A stretch of DNA of 39,394 nt from CAYNSX01 sp964400165 (GTDB lineage Bacteria; Armatimonadota; Hebobacteria; CAYNSX01), in the NCBI GenBank assembly GCA_964400165.1, contig CAYNSX010000023.1:1-39394 (forward strand). The letters run 5' to 3'. The translations under genes and the position numbers were made by a program. Of the stretch, positions 16,015 to 23,317 are shown in pieces; the first letter of the stretch is position 1, and the number at the start of each line of letters is the position of its first letter. The notes under the pieces were generated by a model that worked only from the letters and a program-made list of their open reading frames with translations, was not told the DNA's origin and ran no database searches.

Positions 16015-17793
16015 ATGCGTGCATTGTTGGCATTCTTCGGCGCGGTATTGATGATGTCGGCAACGGGACAGCAGTACCCCGCGTGGCTTGCAGACACGAG
16101 TTACGGGCGGACTGTTGACCTAGCGCAGAAGACAGAACTCGCCGCGCCAGTCACGATCGACAGAGAAGACATCACGATAGCCGAACTGCTGGATGACTGG
16201 CGCACTCGAACCGGCTTGACACTTCGCTCGGAACCCGCAGCGCTCGACAAGCACCTCGCAGTTTTCGTGCACGACCAGCCGCTGTGGAAGGCGATGGCGT
16301 GGGCGGCAGCCGCGTTGAGGGCCGAGTGGCGCGAGCACCAAGGTGAGTTGATTCTGCGGCTCGCCTTTCCGCCGGACGATGCCCATGGGCCGGATGTGTT
16401 GTATCAGTCGCTTCTGGGCGTCGCACCATCTGACACAGATCCCATCCCATGGGCTGCGCTCCCGGTTTTCGCTGGAAGCGATGTGGGCATCGGCGATATG
16501 CGCGTTGTTCATGCTGCCGGTTCTGAGGGACCCGCTGTTGACCGCGCGTTTGCACGATTCTTTGCATCGCTCAATCCATCCGAGCTCGCATTGTTGAAAG
16601 GGACCAATGGGCTGGACGAGACGGCGCTGTCGGACGCCCAGCGCCAATCGTTCCAGAAGGCGGTGGTCTCCTTGCAGATCGCGCCCCAATTGCGGAATCT
16701 CATCATGCAAAAGGTTTCCCAAATCTCTGGCTTTCCGGGAAACTCGATGAATATCTTGGACAACTTGCCCAACGCGTTTTGGGTTCAGCGCGAGGGAGCC
16801 GATGAGAGAAGTGTCTTTGTCGGGCTGGCCGTAGCGGGGATGGCAGGGGCGACGATGGCAATGCCGCGTTCCTTGGTGCCATTACCTTCGGGCCGCGGGA
16901 TCACTCGGGAAGAAGCGCAGGAGTTTGTTCGGTCGGCAGCCTTCTCGTCCGGCGAGCACATTCCACAACCGCCACCGGTCGTGCCTTCGACTGGGGAGCG
17001 GGCTCCCGGATTCGCCCTGCATGACATCGCCATAGTTGCCTCAGAGAACGACCAGACCGCCCGGGAATTGATCGTGAGCCTGAAAGCATTGCGCGCCTCG
17101 CCTGAAGCATTCGATTCGTTGGCATCGCTTGGGCGCGAGGTAGCACGCCTCACGGGCATGCCGGTGGTCTTGGAGAGCCCGCCCGACAAGGCCCTCCGGA
17201 TGAAGGTCGCGAACGAAAAGGGCCTCCTCCAACTACTCCTCGCCTGCGAAGAGTCATCTCCGGGAATATGGCGGTTCTGGGAAGGTGCCCTCTATTTTCA
17301 GCACAATCTTGGACTGGAGCAGCTGTCGGAGTTTGCTCGGGGGCTTGCACAGGCCATACGGGAGCGTACTCCTCGGAACTGGCAGGACAGGCGAACACAG
17401 ATCGAGCGAGAGCGGGCGGAACGGAGACTCACGGAGCCGCCGTTGGGGCAGTGGTATCTGCTGGCGGAGATCTTAACCGACACAGATTGGAACGCCCTGG
17501 AAACACGCATTTTGCATTGGGACGATCTGCAGCCCTTGCAACAACAAGCATATGAAGTGGGTCTGTGGGATGTCTTTATTTGGAGACACACCACAGGCTC
17601 ATTTTCGGCGCCCATCAAGGCACTGCTGGCAGGAGATGAGAGTGCAGGCCTTCCGCTCGACAAACCCTTCAACATTCGTCTGAAGGACGACGGTGGCGCG
17701 CTAGTCCTGGAGATTCGACTGGCCGGCGGCGTTTCGCTGAAATACCGCGTGCCGCCTGGCGTGGAAGTAGAGGGTCTGCGACCTCGGCAGTGA
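16015..17793 (+). CDS. Secreted protein of unrecognised family, copy B
   Basis: 592 residues with an N-terminal signal peptide (MRALLAFFGAVLMMSATG, mature end near QQYPAW). It is the paralogue of the 5891-7738 product. Shared features are WLADTSYGRTVDL, REDITIAELL, DKHLAVFVHDQPLWKAMA, AEWR, PDD and the C-terminal YRVPPGV. The N-terminal ~90 mature residues again have STN-like spacing, and a second similar block lies near residues 365-430 (SLGREVARLTGMPVVL ... GALYFQHN). The middle is divergent from copy A. The start may be ATG 16015 or the GTG one codon earlier; the SD is weak. The hairpin after the stop suggests a monocistronic unit. No enzyme motif is recognised. Confidence 0.78.
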   Translation: MRALLAFFGAVLMMSATGQQYPAWLADTSYGRTVDLAQKTELAAPVTIDREDITIAELLDDWRTRTGLTLRSEPAALDKHLAVFVHDQPLWKAMAWAAAALRAEWREHQGELILRLAFPPDDAHGPDVLYQSLLGVAPSDTDPIPWAALPVFAGSDVGIGDMRVVHAAGSEGPAVDRAFARFFASLNPSELALLKGTNGLDETALSDAQRQSFQKAVVSLQIAPQLRNLIMQKVSQISGFPGNSMNILDNLPNAFWVQREGADERSVFVGLAVAGMAGATMAMPRSLVPLPSGRGITREEAQEFVRSAAFSSGEHIPQPPPVVPSTGERAPGFALHDIAIVASENDQTARELIVSLKALRASPEAFDSLASLGREVARLTGMPVVLESPPDKALRMKVANEKGLLQLLLACEESSPGIWRFWEGALYFQHNLGLEQLSEFARGLAQAIRERTPRNWQDRRTQIERERAERRLTEPPLGQWYLLAEILTDTDWNALETRILHWDDLQPLQQQAYEVGLWDVFIWRHTTGSFSAPIKALLAGDESAGLPLDKPFNIRLKDDGGALVLEIRLAGGVSLKYRVPPGVEVEGLRPRQ

Positions 17794-17831
17794 CGGCAAG
17801 GCGCTTCCGAGAAAAGCGTGAGGGGCAGGCG

Positions 17832-17856
17832 AGAGGACGCCCTAAAGGCGTCCTCT
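17832..17856 (+). terminator. 10-bp hairpin after secreted protein B
   Basis: AGAGGACGCC (17832-17841) pairs perfectly with GGCGTCCTCT (17847-17856) over a CTAAA loop. It lies 38 nt after the stop. No clear U-run follows, so it is a terminator or an mRNA-end stabiliser. Confidence 0.6.
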
Positions 17857-17871
17857 GTGGGCTCTGGGAAG

Positions 17872-18765
17872 ATGATTCCCGGTGTCCGAGTAGTAGATAC
17901 CCACTTCGCCGTCGAAACACGCGCCGTGCCCGCCCGGATATCCACAGCCGCCTTCACGCTCGCTGCCTTGGAGAAGCGCCAGCGCCACAATCTGCGGGAG
18001 ACGCCGCGGCGCCACTTCCGCACCGAGGCGCAGTGCCTGCGATTCGTCAACGAGGCGGGCTTCTGCGTCTTCTTTCCGATGCACGGGACGCCGATTCCCA
18101 ACCTCTACGATGCGGGCGGCGGCGGATTTTGGAACACCAAAGATTCGGAGCAGTGGGCCTGGGGCTGGAAGGACACGCTGCCGGCGAAGGGCAAGTGCTT
18201 CGCCTCATTCGCCATCCGGGATTGCTCGACGCTGGTGGCGTGGGAGACGCTGCCCGCGATGCTGGCCGCCTTTCGCCGGCGGCAGCAGGCGCCGCTCGAC
18301 GCCGACAGCCGGCGCGTCTTGCAAGTCCTGGGGCGCGAGGGGGCGCTGACGAAGCGGGAACTGCGCCTGCAGTTCGGGCCGAGCACGCCGAAGAACACGC
18401 GGCGGCTGAACGCGGCGCTCAAGACGCTCGGCAGCCGCTTTCAGGTGGCGGTGGCAGGGGGAGTGCAGGAACACTGGCGGCAGCATGTCTGGGACCTGGC
18501 GGAGCGCCGCATTCCGGCGGCGGTGCAACGGGCGGCGAAGAAATTGAGCGAACACGCAGGCCGCGTGATTCTCGCCGAGCGCTATGTGCGGGCGGTGGTC
18601 TTCACCACGCCCGCCGACCTGCGCTGGCTGTTCCAGTGGAAGAAGGCGGAGTGCGATGCGGTGACCGCGGACCTGCTGAAATCGAAAGCGATAGTGGAGG
18701 CGGAAGTGACGGGGCTGGAGGGGGAGTTCTTGGTGACCTACCGAAGGGTTTCTGGGGATGACTGA
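17872..18765 (+). CDS. AlkZ-related winged-helix protein
   Basis: About 297 residues (or 279 if the GTG at 17926 is used). The pattern LRFVNEAGFCVFFPMHGTPIP, EQWAWGWKDTLPAKGKCF, LQVLGREGALTKRELRLQFG (a winged-helix-like segment) and WDLAERRIP recalls the AlkZ/YcaQ-related group, whose named members are DNA glycosylases for interstrand crosslinks. I do not see the QxQ/QxD catalytic motif of AlkZ, so glycosylase activity is not supported. The last codons overlap the start of the DUF4258 gene, so the three downstream genes are likely translated as a unit. SD at 17872 is weak. Confidence 0.6.
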   Translation: MIPGVRVVDTHFAVETRAVPARISTAAFTLAALEKRQRHNLRETPRRHFRTEAQCLRFVNEAGFCVFFPMHGTPIPNLYDAGGGGFWNTKDSEQWAWGWKDTLPAKGKCFASFAIRDCSTLVAWETLPAMLAAFRRRQQAPLDADSRRVLQVLGREGALTKRELRLQFGPSTPKNTRRLNAALKTLGSRFQVAVAGGVQEHWRQHVWDLAERRIPAAVQRAAKKLSEHAGRVILAERYVRAVVFTTPADLRWLFQWKKAECDAVTADLLKSKAIVEAEVTGLEGEFLVTYRRVSGDD

Positions 18766-19030
18766 CAGGCCCATGGTGTTTAGCGATCACTGCCGGGCCC
18801 GAATGCAGGAGCGCGGAGCCACGGAGGCCGAAGTCCGCGAGACGCTCGAAATGGGCGAGCGATTCGACGCGAAGGCCGGCAGATTGACATTCCAGAGGAC
18901 ATTTGTTTTTGAGGCGGACTGGCAGGGGAAGATGTATCATGCGAAGCAAGTCCGCGCAGTGGTCGTGGAAGAACCGGACAGAACGGTGGTGCTCACTGTG
19001 ATCGTTTCGTATATTGGAAGGCAGGAATGA
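18758..19030 (+). CDS. DUF4258 domain protein (toxin-like)
   Basis: 90 residues beginning MTDRPMVFSDHCRARMQERGAT. The FS.H...RM.ERG....V...L..GE motif is characteristic of DUF4258, a RelE/BrnT-like small fold often suspected of being the toxin half of type II modules. The ATG overlaps the upstream AlkZ-related gene by 8 nt, and its stop overlaps the next ATG (ATGA). Pairing with DUF2283 is a recurrent arrangement in bacteria. Toxicity is an inference from neighbourhood and fold. Confidence 0.82.
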   Translation: MTDRPMVFSDHCRARMQERGATEAEVRETLEMGERFDAKAGRLTFQRTFVFEADWQGKMYHAKQVRAVVVEEPDRTVVLTVIVSYIGRQE

Positions 19031-19239
19031 GAATCTCCTACGACCCGGAAGCGGATGCGGCTTACTTATACTTGAGAGAAGGAGTCGCTCAAGTGCGGAC
19101 GGTGCGCGTCACCGACGACCTCTCGGTTGACCTGGGACCGGGCGAGGAACTCGTCGGCCTGGAAATCCTGTCAGCGTCTCGGTATCTGGGCTTCTCGCCG
19201 ACAGGGAAACCGCGCACGGTCGAAGTCCTGTCGAATTAG
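19027..19239 (+). CDS. DUF2283 domain protein (antitoxin-like partner)
   Basis: 70 residues with the DUF2283 pattern: MRISYDPEADAAYLYLREG, VTDDLSVDLGPGEELVGLEIL. Its ATG overlaps the DUF4258 stop as ATGA. DUF2283 proteins are small, beta-rich and regularly encoded next to DUF4258; the pair is often predicted to be a toxin-antitoxin module with this as the neutralising part. REP-like palindromes begin 9 nt after its stop. Confidence 0.85.
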   Translation: MRISYDPEADAAYLYLREGVAQVRTVRVTDDLSVDLGPGEELVGLEILSASRYLGFSPTGKPRTVEVLSN

Positions 19240-19247
19240 GTGCGGGC

Positions 19248-19303
19248 CGGTCAGGAGACCGTCCCCTACAGTTTATCGGTCGCCGCAGGAATGCGGCTCC
19301 TAC
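19248..19303. repeat. Two REP-like palindromes in direct orientation
   Basis: CGGTC-AGGA-GACCG (19248-19261) ends in CCTAC shortly after, and GCCGCA-GGAA-TGCGGC (19282-19297) ends in TCCTAC (19303). Read on the minus strand each begins with GTAG followed by a GGGR/GGAG-type hairpin, the layout of REP elements mobilised by RAYT transposases. The second recurs inverted after tyrS. Confidence 0.65.
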
Positions 19304-19308
19304 AGCCG

Positions 19309-19361
19309 ACACGCTACCCGCTACACGCCAAACGCTCTTTCCCCGGCGGCGTCACGCAGGC
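19309..19361. repeat. 53-bp direct repeat, copy 1 (duplicated 3' end of thioredoxin-like gene)
   Basis: About 83% identical (9 differences in 53) to 19427-19479. Copy 2 covers the last eight codons of the thioredoxin-like lipoprotein gene (…ACVTPP) plus flank, so this copy is a tandem-duplicated gene tail. Read on the minus strand it still encodes ACVTPP. Confidence 0.65.
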
Positions 19362-19381
19362 CTTGCAACCCCTCCCCCCAG

Positions 19382-19407
19382 CCCCCTCCCCGTAAACGGA
19401 GAGGGGG
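19382..19407. repeat. Hairpin CCCCTCCCCGT / ACGGAGAGGGG
   Basis: An 11-bp stem with one mismatch, very similar to the perfect palindrome at 30423-30446. It lies between the two 53-bp repeats and between convergent genes; it may terminate transcription from either side. Confidence 0.55.
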
Positions 19408-19426
19408 GAGCAACACGGCCGTGACT

Positions 19427-19479
19427 ACACGCTACTTGCTACACGCCGCACGCTCCTACTTCGGCGGTGTCACGCAGGC
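19427..19479. repeat. 53-bp direct repeat, copy 2
   Basis: Overlaps the 3' end of the thioredoxin-like lipoprotein gene (stop at 19456-19458). Partner of 19309-19361. Confidence 0.65.
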
Positions 19480-20559
19480 GGTGCCGAAAGTGTAGGCGTA
19501 GATGGCGACGCCGCGCTGCTGCGGCAGTAGGCGCAGTTCGCCGGCGCCGTAGGCACCCTTGACGATGCGGTACATCCGCCCGACATCGACGGTGAACAGC
19601 GTGCGTCCGCCGCGTTCGACAAGGTCGTCGCCGCGCAGGGCGGGCGGGACGGGCTTGCCGTCGAGGAGCGCCTCGATTTCGACGGGCGCGTCGCCGGTGG
19701 GCTTCCAGACCGCATTCACTTCTGCGCCGCGGAAAGCGATGCCGATGTAGCCGTCACCGGGGTCACCGTCGTAGGCCGAGGACTCGTGCCCGGCCTTCCA
19801 GGCGCCGTGCAAGTAAATCAGGCCCTCCTGCTTCTTGCCCGGGTCCTGGTAGCGGTGCGACTTGTCCTCGAAGAAGCCATCGGCGTTGCCGAGATTGCCG
19901 CGCTGATAGCCGCAGTAGAGTTCCGGCGTCATCGGGTAACACACCGCGCCGGGGACATCGGTCTCGCGCACCAGTGCGGTCATCGCCGGGAAGGTGAGCG
20001 CCGGGTTGATTTGCTTCAGCAGTTCCTGAATCTGGCGCTCGGTCTCCTGATAGCCGCCCTCGCCGATGTGGTCGTAGCGAATGATGCCGTCCTTGTCCAC
20101 CAGATACTTGCGCGGCCAATACGAGTTGGCATACGCGGTCCAGATGGCGCGGTCGCTGTCGGCGACGACGGGGTACTTAATCCCGAAGCGCTGCACGGCC
20201 TGTTCGAGCGCCTTCGGGTCGGCGGCGAACGAGAATTCGGGCGTGTGCACACCGACGATGACCAGCCCCTTATCGGCGTATTTTTCATGCCACGACTTCA
20301 GGTAGGGCAGCGTGCGGATGCAATTGACGCAGGTGAACTCCCAGAAATCCACCAGCACCACCTTGCCGCGCAGGTCTTTGATCGAGAGCGGCTTCGAATT
20401 GATCCAGGCGACGCCGCCGCTGAAATCGGGCGCACGCATACCGATGCTTCCTCCCATCATCAATCCGGACATGCCATCATCGGACTTCGTCATCCCGCAG
20501 CCGCCGGTGACGGCGGCGAGCAGGAACGCGAGACAGAGTGTGTGAAGGCGTGGGGACAT
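19456..20559 (-). CDS. Thioredoxin-like (TlpA/DipZ-type) lipoprotein
   Basis: 367 residues. Signal peptide with lipobox AAVTGGC (Cys21). The redoxin domain spans about residues 40-190 with active site FWEFTCVNCIRTLP (Cys77 and Cys80), VGVHTPEF, and the cis-Pro region WPRKYLVDKDGII. CVNC with a W-E-F-T lead and a long C-terminal extension is typical of the DipZ-type periplasmic thioredoxins. The C-terminal half (about 225-367; LIYLHGAWKAGHESSAY, GIAFRGAEVNAVW) looks like the beta-sandwich domain found at the DipZ C-terminus. It probably reduces or isomerises exported thiols. The 3' end is duplicated downstream (see 53-bp repeats). SD GGAGG lies about 12 nt before the ATG. Confidence 0.9.
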   Translation of the reverse strand: MSPRLHTLCLAFLLAAVTGGCGMTKSDDGMSGLMMGGSIGMRAPDFSGGVAWINSKPLSIKDLRGKVVLVDFWEFTCVNCIRTLPYLKSWHEKYADKGLVIVGVHTPEFSFAADPKALEQAVQRFGIKYPVVADSDRAIWTAYANSYWPRKYLVDKDGIIRYDHIGEGGYQETERQIQELLKQINPALTFPAMTALVRETDVPGAVCYPMTPELYCGYQRGNLGNADGFFEDKSHRYQDPGKKQEGLIYLHGAWKAGHESSAYDGDPGDGYIGIAFRGAEVNAVWKPTGDAPVEIEALLDGKPVPPALRGDDLVERGGRTLFTVDVGRMYRIVKGAYGAGELRLLPQQRGVAIYAYTFGTACVTPPK

Positions 20560-20595
20560 CCGGCGTCTGACCTCCGCTGTGCTACAACGCGGCGT

Positions 20596-21189
20596 TCAGG
20601 GATTCTGTTCCTTGGCCATTTCGCGGGCCGCGGCGAGGTAGGCCTCGACCGCCATATCCCACTTCTGCTGCGTGTGCAGGACCAACTCGATGATTTCGCG
20701 CACGGCGCCGTCGCCCCCCGCCCGGCTGGTGACATAGTGCGCCGCCGCCTTCACTTCGGGCCGGGCATTCGCAACGGCGAAGGCGGCGCCGGCGATGCGC
20801 AGCGCCGGCAGGTCGATCAGGTCGTCGCCGACATAGGCGACCTGCGCCAGGTCGAGGTGGTGCTGCCGCGCCAGGCGCTCGACAGCGAGCCGCTTGTCGG
20901 GGGTGCGCTGCCAGACGCCGACGCCGAGTTCCTCGGCGCGCTTGGCGACCGCGCCCGACGCCCGTGAGGTGACGAAGAATTGGTGCAGGCCGGCGAAGTT
21001 GCCCAGCGCGATGCCGAGGCCGTCGTGGATGTTGAAGGTCTTGTATTCCTCGCCCAGTGGGCCGTAGGTGACGCGGCCGTCGGTGAGGACGCCGTCCACA
21101 TCCATGGCGAGCAAGGCGATGGCGCGCAGCCGCGGCATCAGGTCCGCGGACACTTCCTCGCTCAACGCCGGCGCGATCGACTCGATCAT
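20596..21189 (-). CDS. kdsC: KdsC-type HAD phosphatase (Kdo-8-phosphate phosphatase)
   Basis: About 197 residues of the capless HAD subfamily that includes KdsC and CMP-sialate synthetase C-terminal domains. Motif I is AMDVDGVLTDGRVTYG, followed by EYKTFNIHDGLGI, a motif II variant VTSRAS (TGR in most KdsC), RTPDKRLAVERL, and motif IV YVGDDLIDLPAL. KdsC releases phosphate from Kdo-8-P for LPS core synthesis, so its presence argues for an outer membrane. The start is placed at MIESIAP (21189); the longer frame begins with TTG. A TAGAAT box at 21236-21231 (minus) is a likely -10. It is divergent from tyrS. Confidence 0.85.
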   Translation of the reverse strand: MIESIAPALSEEVSADLMPRLRAIALLAMDVDGVLTDGRVTYGPLGEEYKTFNIHDGLGIALGNFAGLHQFFVTSRASGAVAKRAEELGVGVWQRTPDKRLAVERLARQHHLDLAQVAYVGDDLIDLPALRIAGAAFAVANARPEVKAAAHYVTSRAGGDGAVREIIELVLHTQQKWDMAVEAYLAAAREMAKEQNP

Positions 21190-21230
21190 CGGTTCGTTGT
21201 CCTTCCCTGCGGCCAAACCCCACCCGCTCC

Positions 21231-21271
21231 ATTCTACTGCCTTGCCCAGCGCGACGCACCGGTGCTAGCAT
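21231..21271. promoter_or_regulatory. Divergent kdsC / tyrS promoter region
   Basis: For tyrS (+): TTGCCC (21242-21247), 18-bp spacer, TAGCAT (21266-21271), ending 9 nt before the ATG, so a leaderless transcript is likely. For kdsC (-): TAGAAT read at 21236-21231 without a clear -35. The two promoters overlap. Confidence 0.55.
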
Positions 21272-21280
21272 CGCCCCGCC

Positions 21281-22519
21281 ATGCCGGCCTCTGCCACCAC
21301 CGTCGCCCCCCGCGTGCAACTCGACGCCCTCCGCCGCGGCGCGGTCGAAGTCATCCCCGAAGAGGAACTGCTCAAGAAACTGCAGTCGGGGCGTCCGCTG
21401 CGCGTGAAACTCGGCATCGACCCGACCGGCCCCGACCTGCACCTCGGCCACACGGTCGTGTTGCGCAAACTGCGGCAGTTCCAGGATTTCGGCCACACGG
21501 CGGTGCTGATCGTCGGGGATTTCACCGCCCGCATCGGCGACCCGAGCGGCCGCAACGAGATGCGCCCGCAACTGACCACCAGCGACATCGAGAAGAATGT
21601 CGCCCGCTACCGCGAGCAGGCGCAGAAGATCCTCGACGCCGAGCGCACCGAACTGCGCTACAACAGCGAGTGGCTCGGCAAACTGACCGCCGAGCAGATC
21701 ATCCGCCTCGCCGCCACGCACACGGTGGCACAAATCCTCGAGCGCGAGGACTTCAACGCCCGGTACAAGGCGCAGCAGCCGATTGCGCTGCACGAATTCC
21801 TCTACCCGCTCTACCAGGGCTACGACAGCGTCGCGGTGCAGGCCGATGTCGAACTCGGTGGGACGGAACAGAAATTCAACCTGCTCGTCGGCCGCGAACT
21901 GCAGCGCAGCAATCCCATCGGCCCGGCGCAGCCGCCGCAGGTGGTGTTCATTATGCCAATCCTGGTCGGGCTGGACGGCGAGCAGCGGATGGGCAAATCG
22001 CTCGGGAATTATGTTGCCGTCGAGGACCCGCCCGACGAGATGTTCGGCAAATTGATGTCGCTGCCCGACAAGGCGGTGCCGAATTTCGTCGAGTTGCTGA
22101 CTGAATTGCCGCTGGATGTGGCGAAAGCCGGGGTGGCATCCGGCGGCGTCGCCGCCCGCGATGCCAAGATGCAGTTGGCGAGCGCGCTAGTGGCGCAATA
22201 CCACGGCGACGCCGCCGCGCAGAGTGTGCGCGAGAACTGGGCGCGCCTCTTTCAGGGCGGCGACGACGCGACTGCGACCATCGAGACCGACGACCTGCCG
22301 ATCCCGTTCGGCTGGGACGGCAAGACGCTCCCAATGCTTTCTGTGCTGACCGACCTGGGACTGGCGCCGAGCAAGAGCGAGGCGCGCCGCCTCATCACGC
22401 AGGGCGGTGTGCGCGTGGATGGCCTGCGCGTCGTGGACGCGGTGTTCGCAATCGAAGTAAAGCCAGGGACGGTGATAACGGTGGGGAAGCGGCGAAGAGT
22501 GCGGCTCGTTAGTCCGTAG
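21281..22519 (+). CDS. tyrS: Tyrosyl-tRNA synthetase
   Basis: 412 residues, class I aminoacyl-tRNA synthetase charging tRNA-Tyr. The HIGH motif appears as HLGH (54-57) in KLGIDPTGPDLHLGH; tyrosine-pocket segments include YPLYQGYDSVAV, QADVELGGTEQKFN and PILVGLDG. The KMSKS loop reads RMGKS (236-240), with Arg for the first Lys and Gly for Ser, while the SLGNY context is kept. A C-terminal S4 domain (PSKSEARRLITQGGVRVDG) binds tRNA. It belongs to the TyrZ-like TyrRS branch by its PEEEL..KL and MFGKLMS features. The start ATG lies 9 nt after a -10 box with no SD. The stop codon TAG is itself part of the GTAG head of the following REP element. Confidence 0.96.
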   Translation: MPASATTVAPRVQLDALRRGAVEVIPEEELLKKLQSGRPLRVKLGIDPTGPDLHLGHTVVLRKLRQFQDFGHTAVLIVGDFTARIGDPSGRNEMRPQLTTSDIEKNVARYREQAQKILDAERTELRYNSEWLGKLTAEQIIRLAATHTVAQILEREDFNARYKAQQPIALHEFLYPLYQGYDSVAVQADVELGGTEQKFNLLVGRELQRSNPIGPAQPPQVVFIMPILVGLDGEQRMGKSLGNYVAVEDPPDEMFGKLMSLPDKAVPNFVELLTELPLDVAKAGVASGGVAARDAKMQLASALVAQYHGDAAAQSVRENWARLFQGGDDATATIETDDLPIPFGWDGKTLPMLSVLTDLGLAPSKSEARRLITQGGVRVDGLRVVDAVFAIEVKPGTVITVGKRRRVRLVSP

Positions 22520-22580
22520 GAGCCGCATTCCTGCGGCGACAATCCCCATTGATCGGTCGGGGCAAGAATGCCCCTCCTAC
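22516..22580. repeat. Inverted REP pair (REPIN-like)
   Basis: GTAGGAGCCGCATTCCTGCG begins at 22516 and forms GCCGCA-TTCC-TGCGGC. It is followed by a spacer and GGGGCA-AGAA-TGCCCC ending in CTCCTAC at 22580, which is the inverted GTAGGAG head. Two REPs facing each other with GTAG heads outermost is the REPIN arrangement. The first head supplies the tyrS stop codon. Confidence 0.7.
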
Positions 22581-23051
22581 AAAAGTGGGTTGGGGGTGAG
22601 GGTCTCATTCGCCCTCACCCGCCCTCCGCTGGCGCTCCGGGCACCCTCTCCCTGAAGAGGAGAGGGACGACGCATCCACACTGACCAGAAAACAATCGGC
22701 CTGTCANNNNNNNNNNNNNNNNNNNNNNNNNNNNNNNNNNNNNNNNNNNNNNNNNNNNNNNNNNNNNNNNNNNNNNNNNNNNNNNNNNNNNNNNNNNNNN
22801 NNNNNNGGATGAAAAGAGGGCTGGGGGTGAGGGTCTCGTTCGCCCTCACCCGCCCTCCGCTTTCGCTCCGGGCACCCTCTCCCTGAAGAGGAGAGGGACG
22901 ACGCATCCACCCTGACCAGAAAACAATCGGCCTGTCAGGATGAAAAGAGGGCTGGGGGTGAGGGTCTCGTTCGCCCTCACCCGCCCTCCGCTGGCGCTTT
23001 GGGCACCCCGCTTCGCCAAGGCTTCGCAGGGCAAGCCCTCTCCCTGAAGGG
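22581..23051. repeat. 131-bp tandem repeat array with two hairpins per unit
   Basis: At least three units; the distance between identical points at 22807 and 22938 is 131 bp. Each unit holds GGGTGAGGG/CCCTCACCC and CCCTCTCC/GGAGAGGG inverted repeats, then a linker ending ATCGGCCTGTCA. The last unit carries a ~29-bp insertion (near 23008-23036). The long minus-strand frame through the array is a by-product of repeats and not a gene. A partial further copy lies at 23200-23250. Confidence 0.85.
22707..22806. other. Assembly gap (100 N)
   Basis: Exactly 100 N, a usual placeholder for a gap of unknown size. Both edges are at the same position of the 131-bp repeat (ending CTGTCA, resuming GGATGAAAAG), so the gap hides an unknown number of further units. 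Confidence 0.95.
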
Positions 23052-23107
23052 GTGGAGCAGATCACTCTGAGTGCCGAAACAGCGCGTCCAAGGTTGATCG
23101 GTTTGTC

Positions 23108-23129
23108 GGGGCGATTCATGAATCGCCCC
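23108..23129. repeat. 22-bp perfect palindrome
   Basis: GGGGCGATTCA and its exact complement form a 22-bp palindrome, preceded by TTGATCGGT as in the REP element after tyrS. The remaining sequence from 23130 to 23317 shows only a partial repeat copy (23200-23250) and no gene. Confidence 0.6.
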
Positions 23130-23317
23130 AACGGAATCGCGCTTCAATCTCTGGCAGTCGGCTGCACACCTGGACGCCAAGCGCCGAATTCTCGATTGGT
23201 AGAAAGAGGGCTGGGGGTGAGGGTCTCGCCGCACAGCCTCACCCCCGACCCGGTACTACATGCGGAGAGGGAAAGGCAGGTGGTGGGATAGACTCTTCGG
23301 AACCATAGGTCTCCGCA

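Noticed and set aside
22577..23131. Long minus-strand ORF through the tandem repeats and the N gap
   Set aside because: It is open only because the repeat units are in frame and N is translated as X; the composition is repeat-derived, with no SD and no domain.
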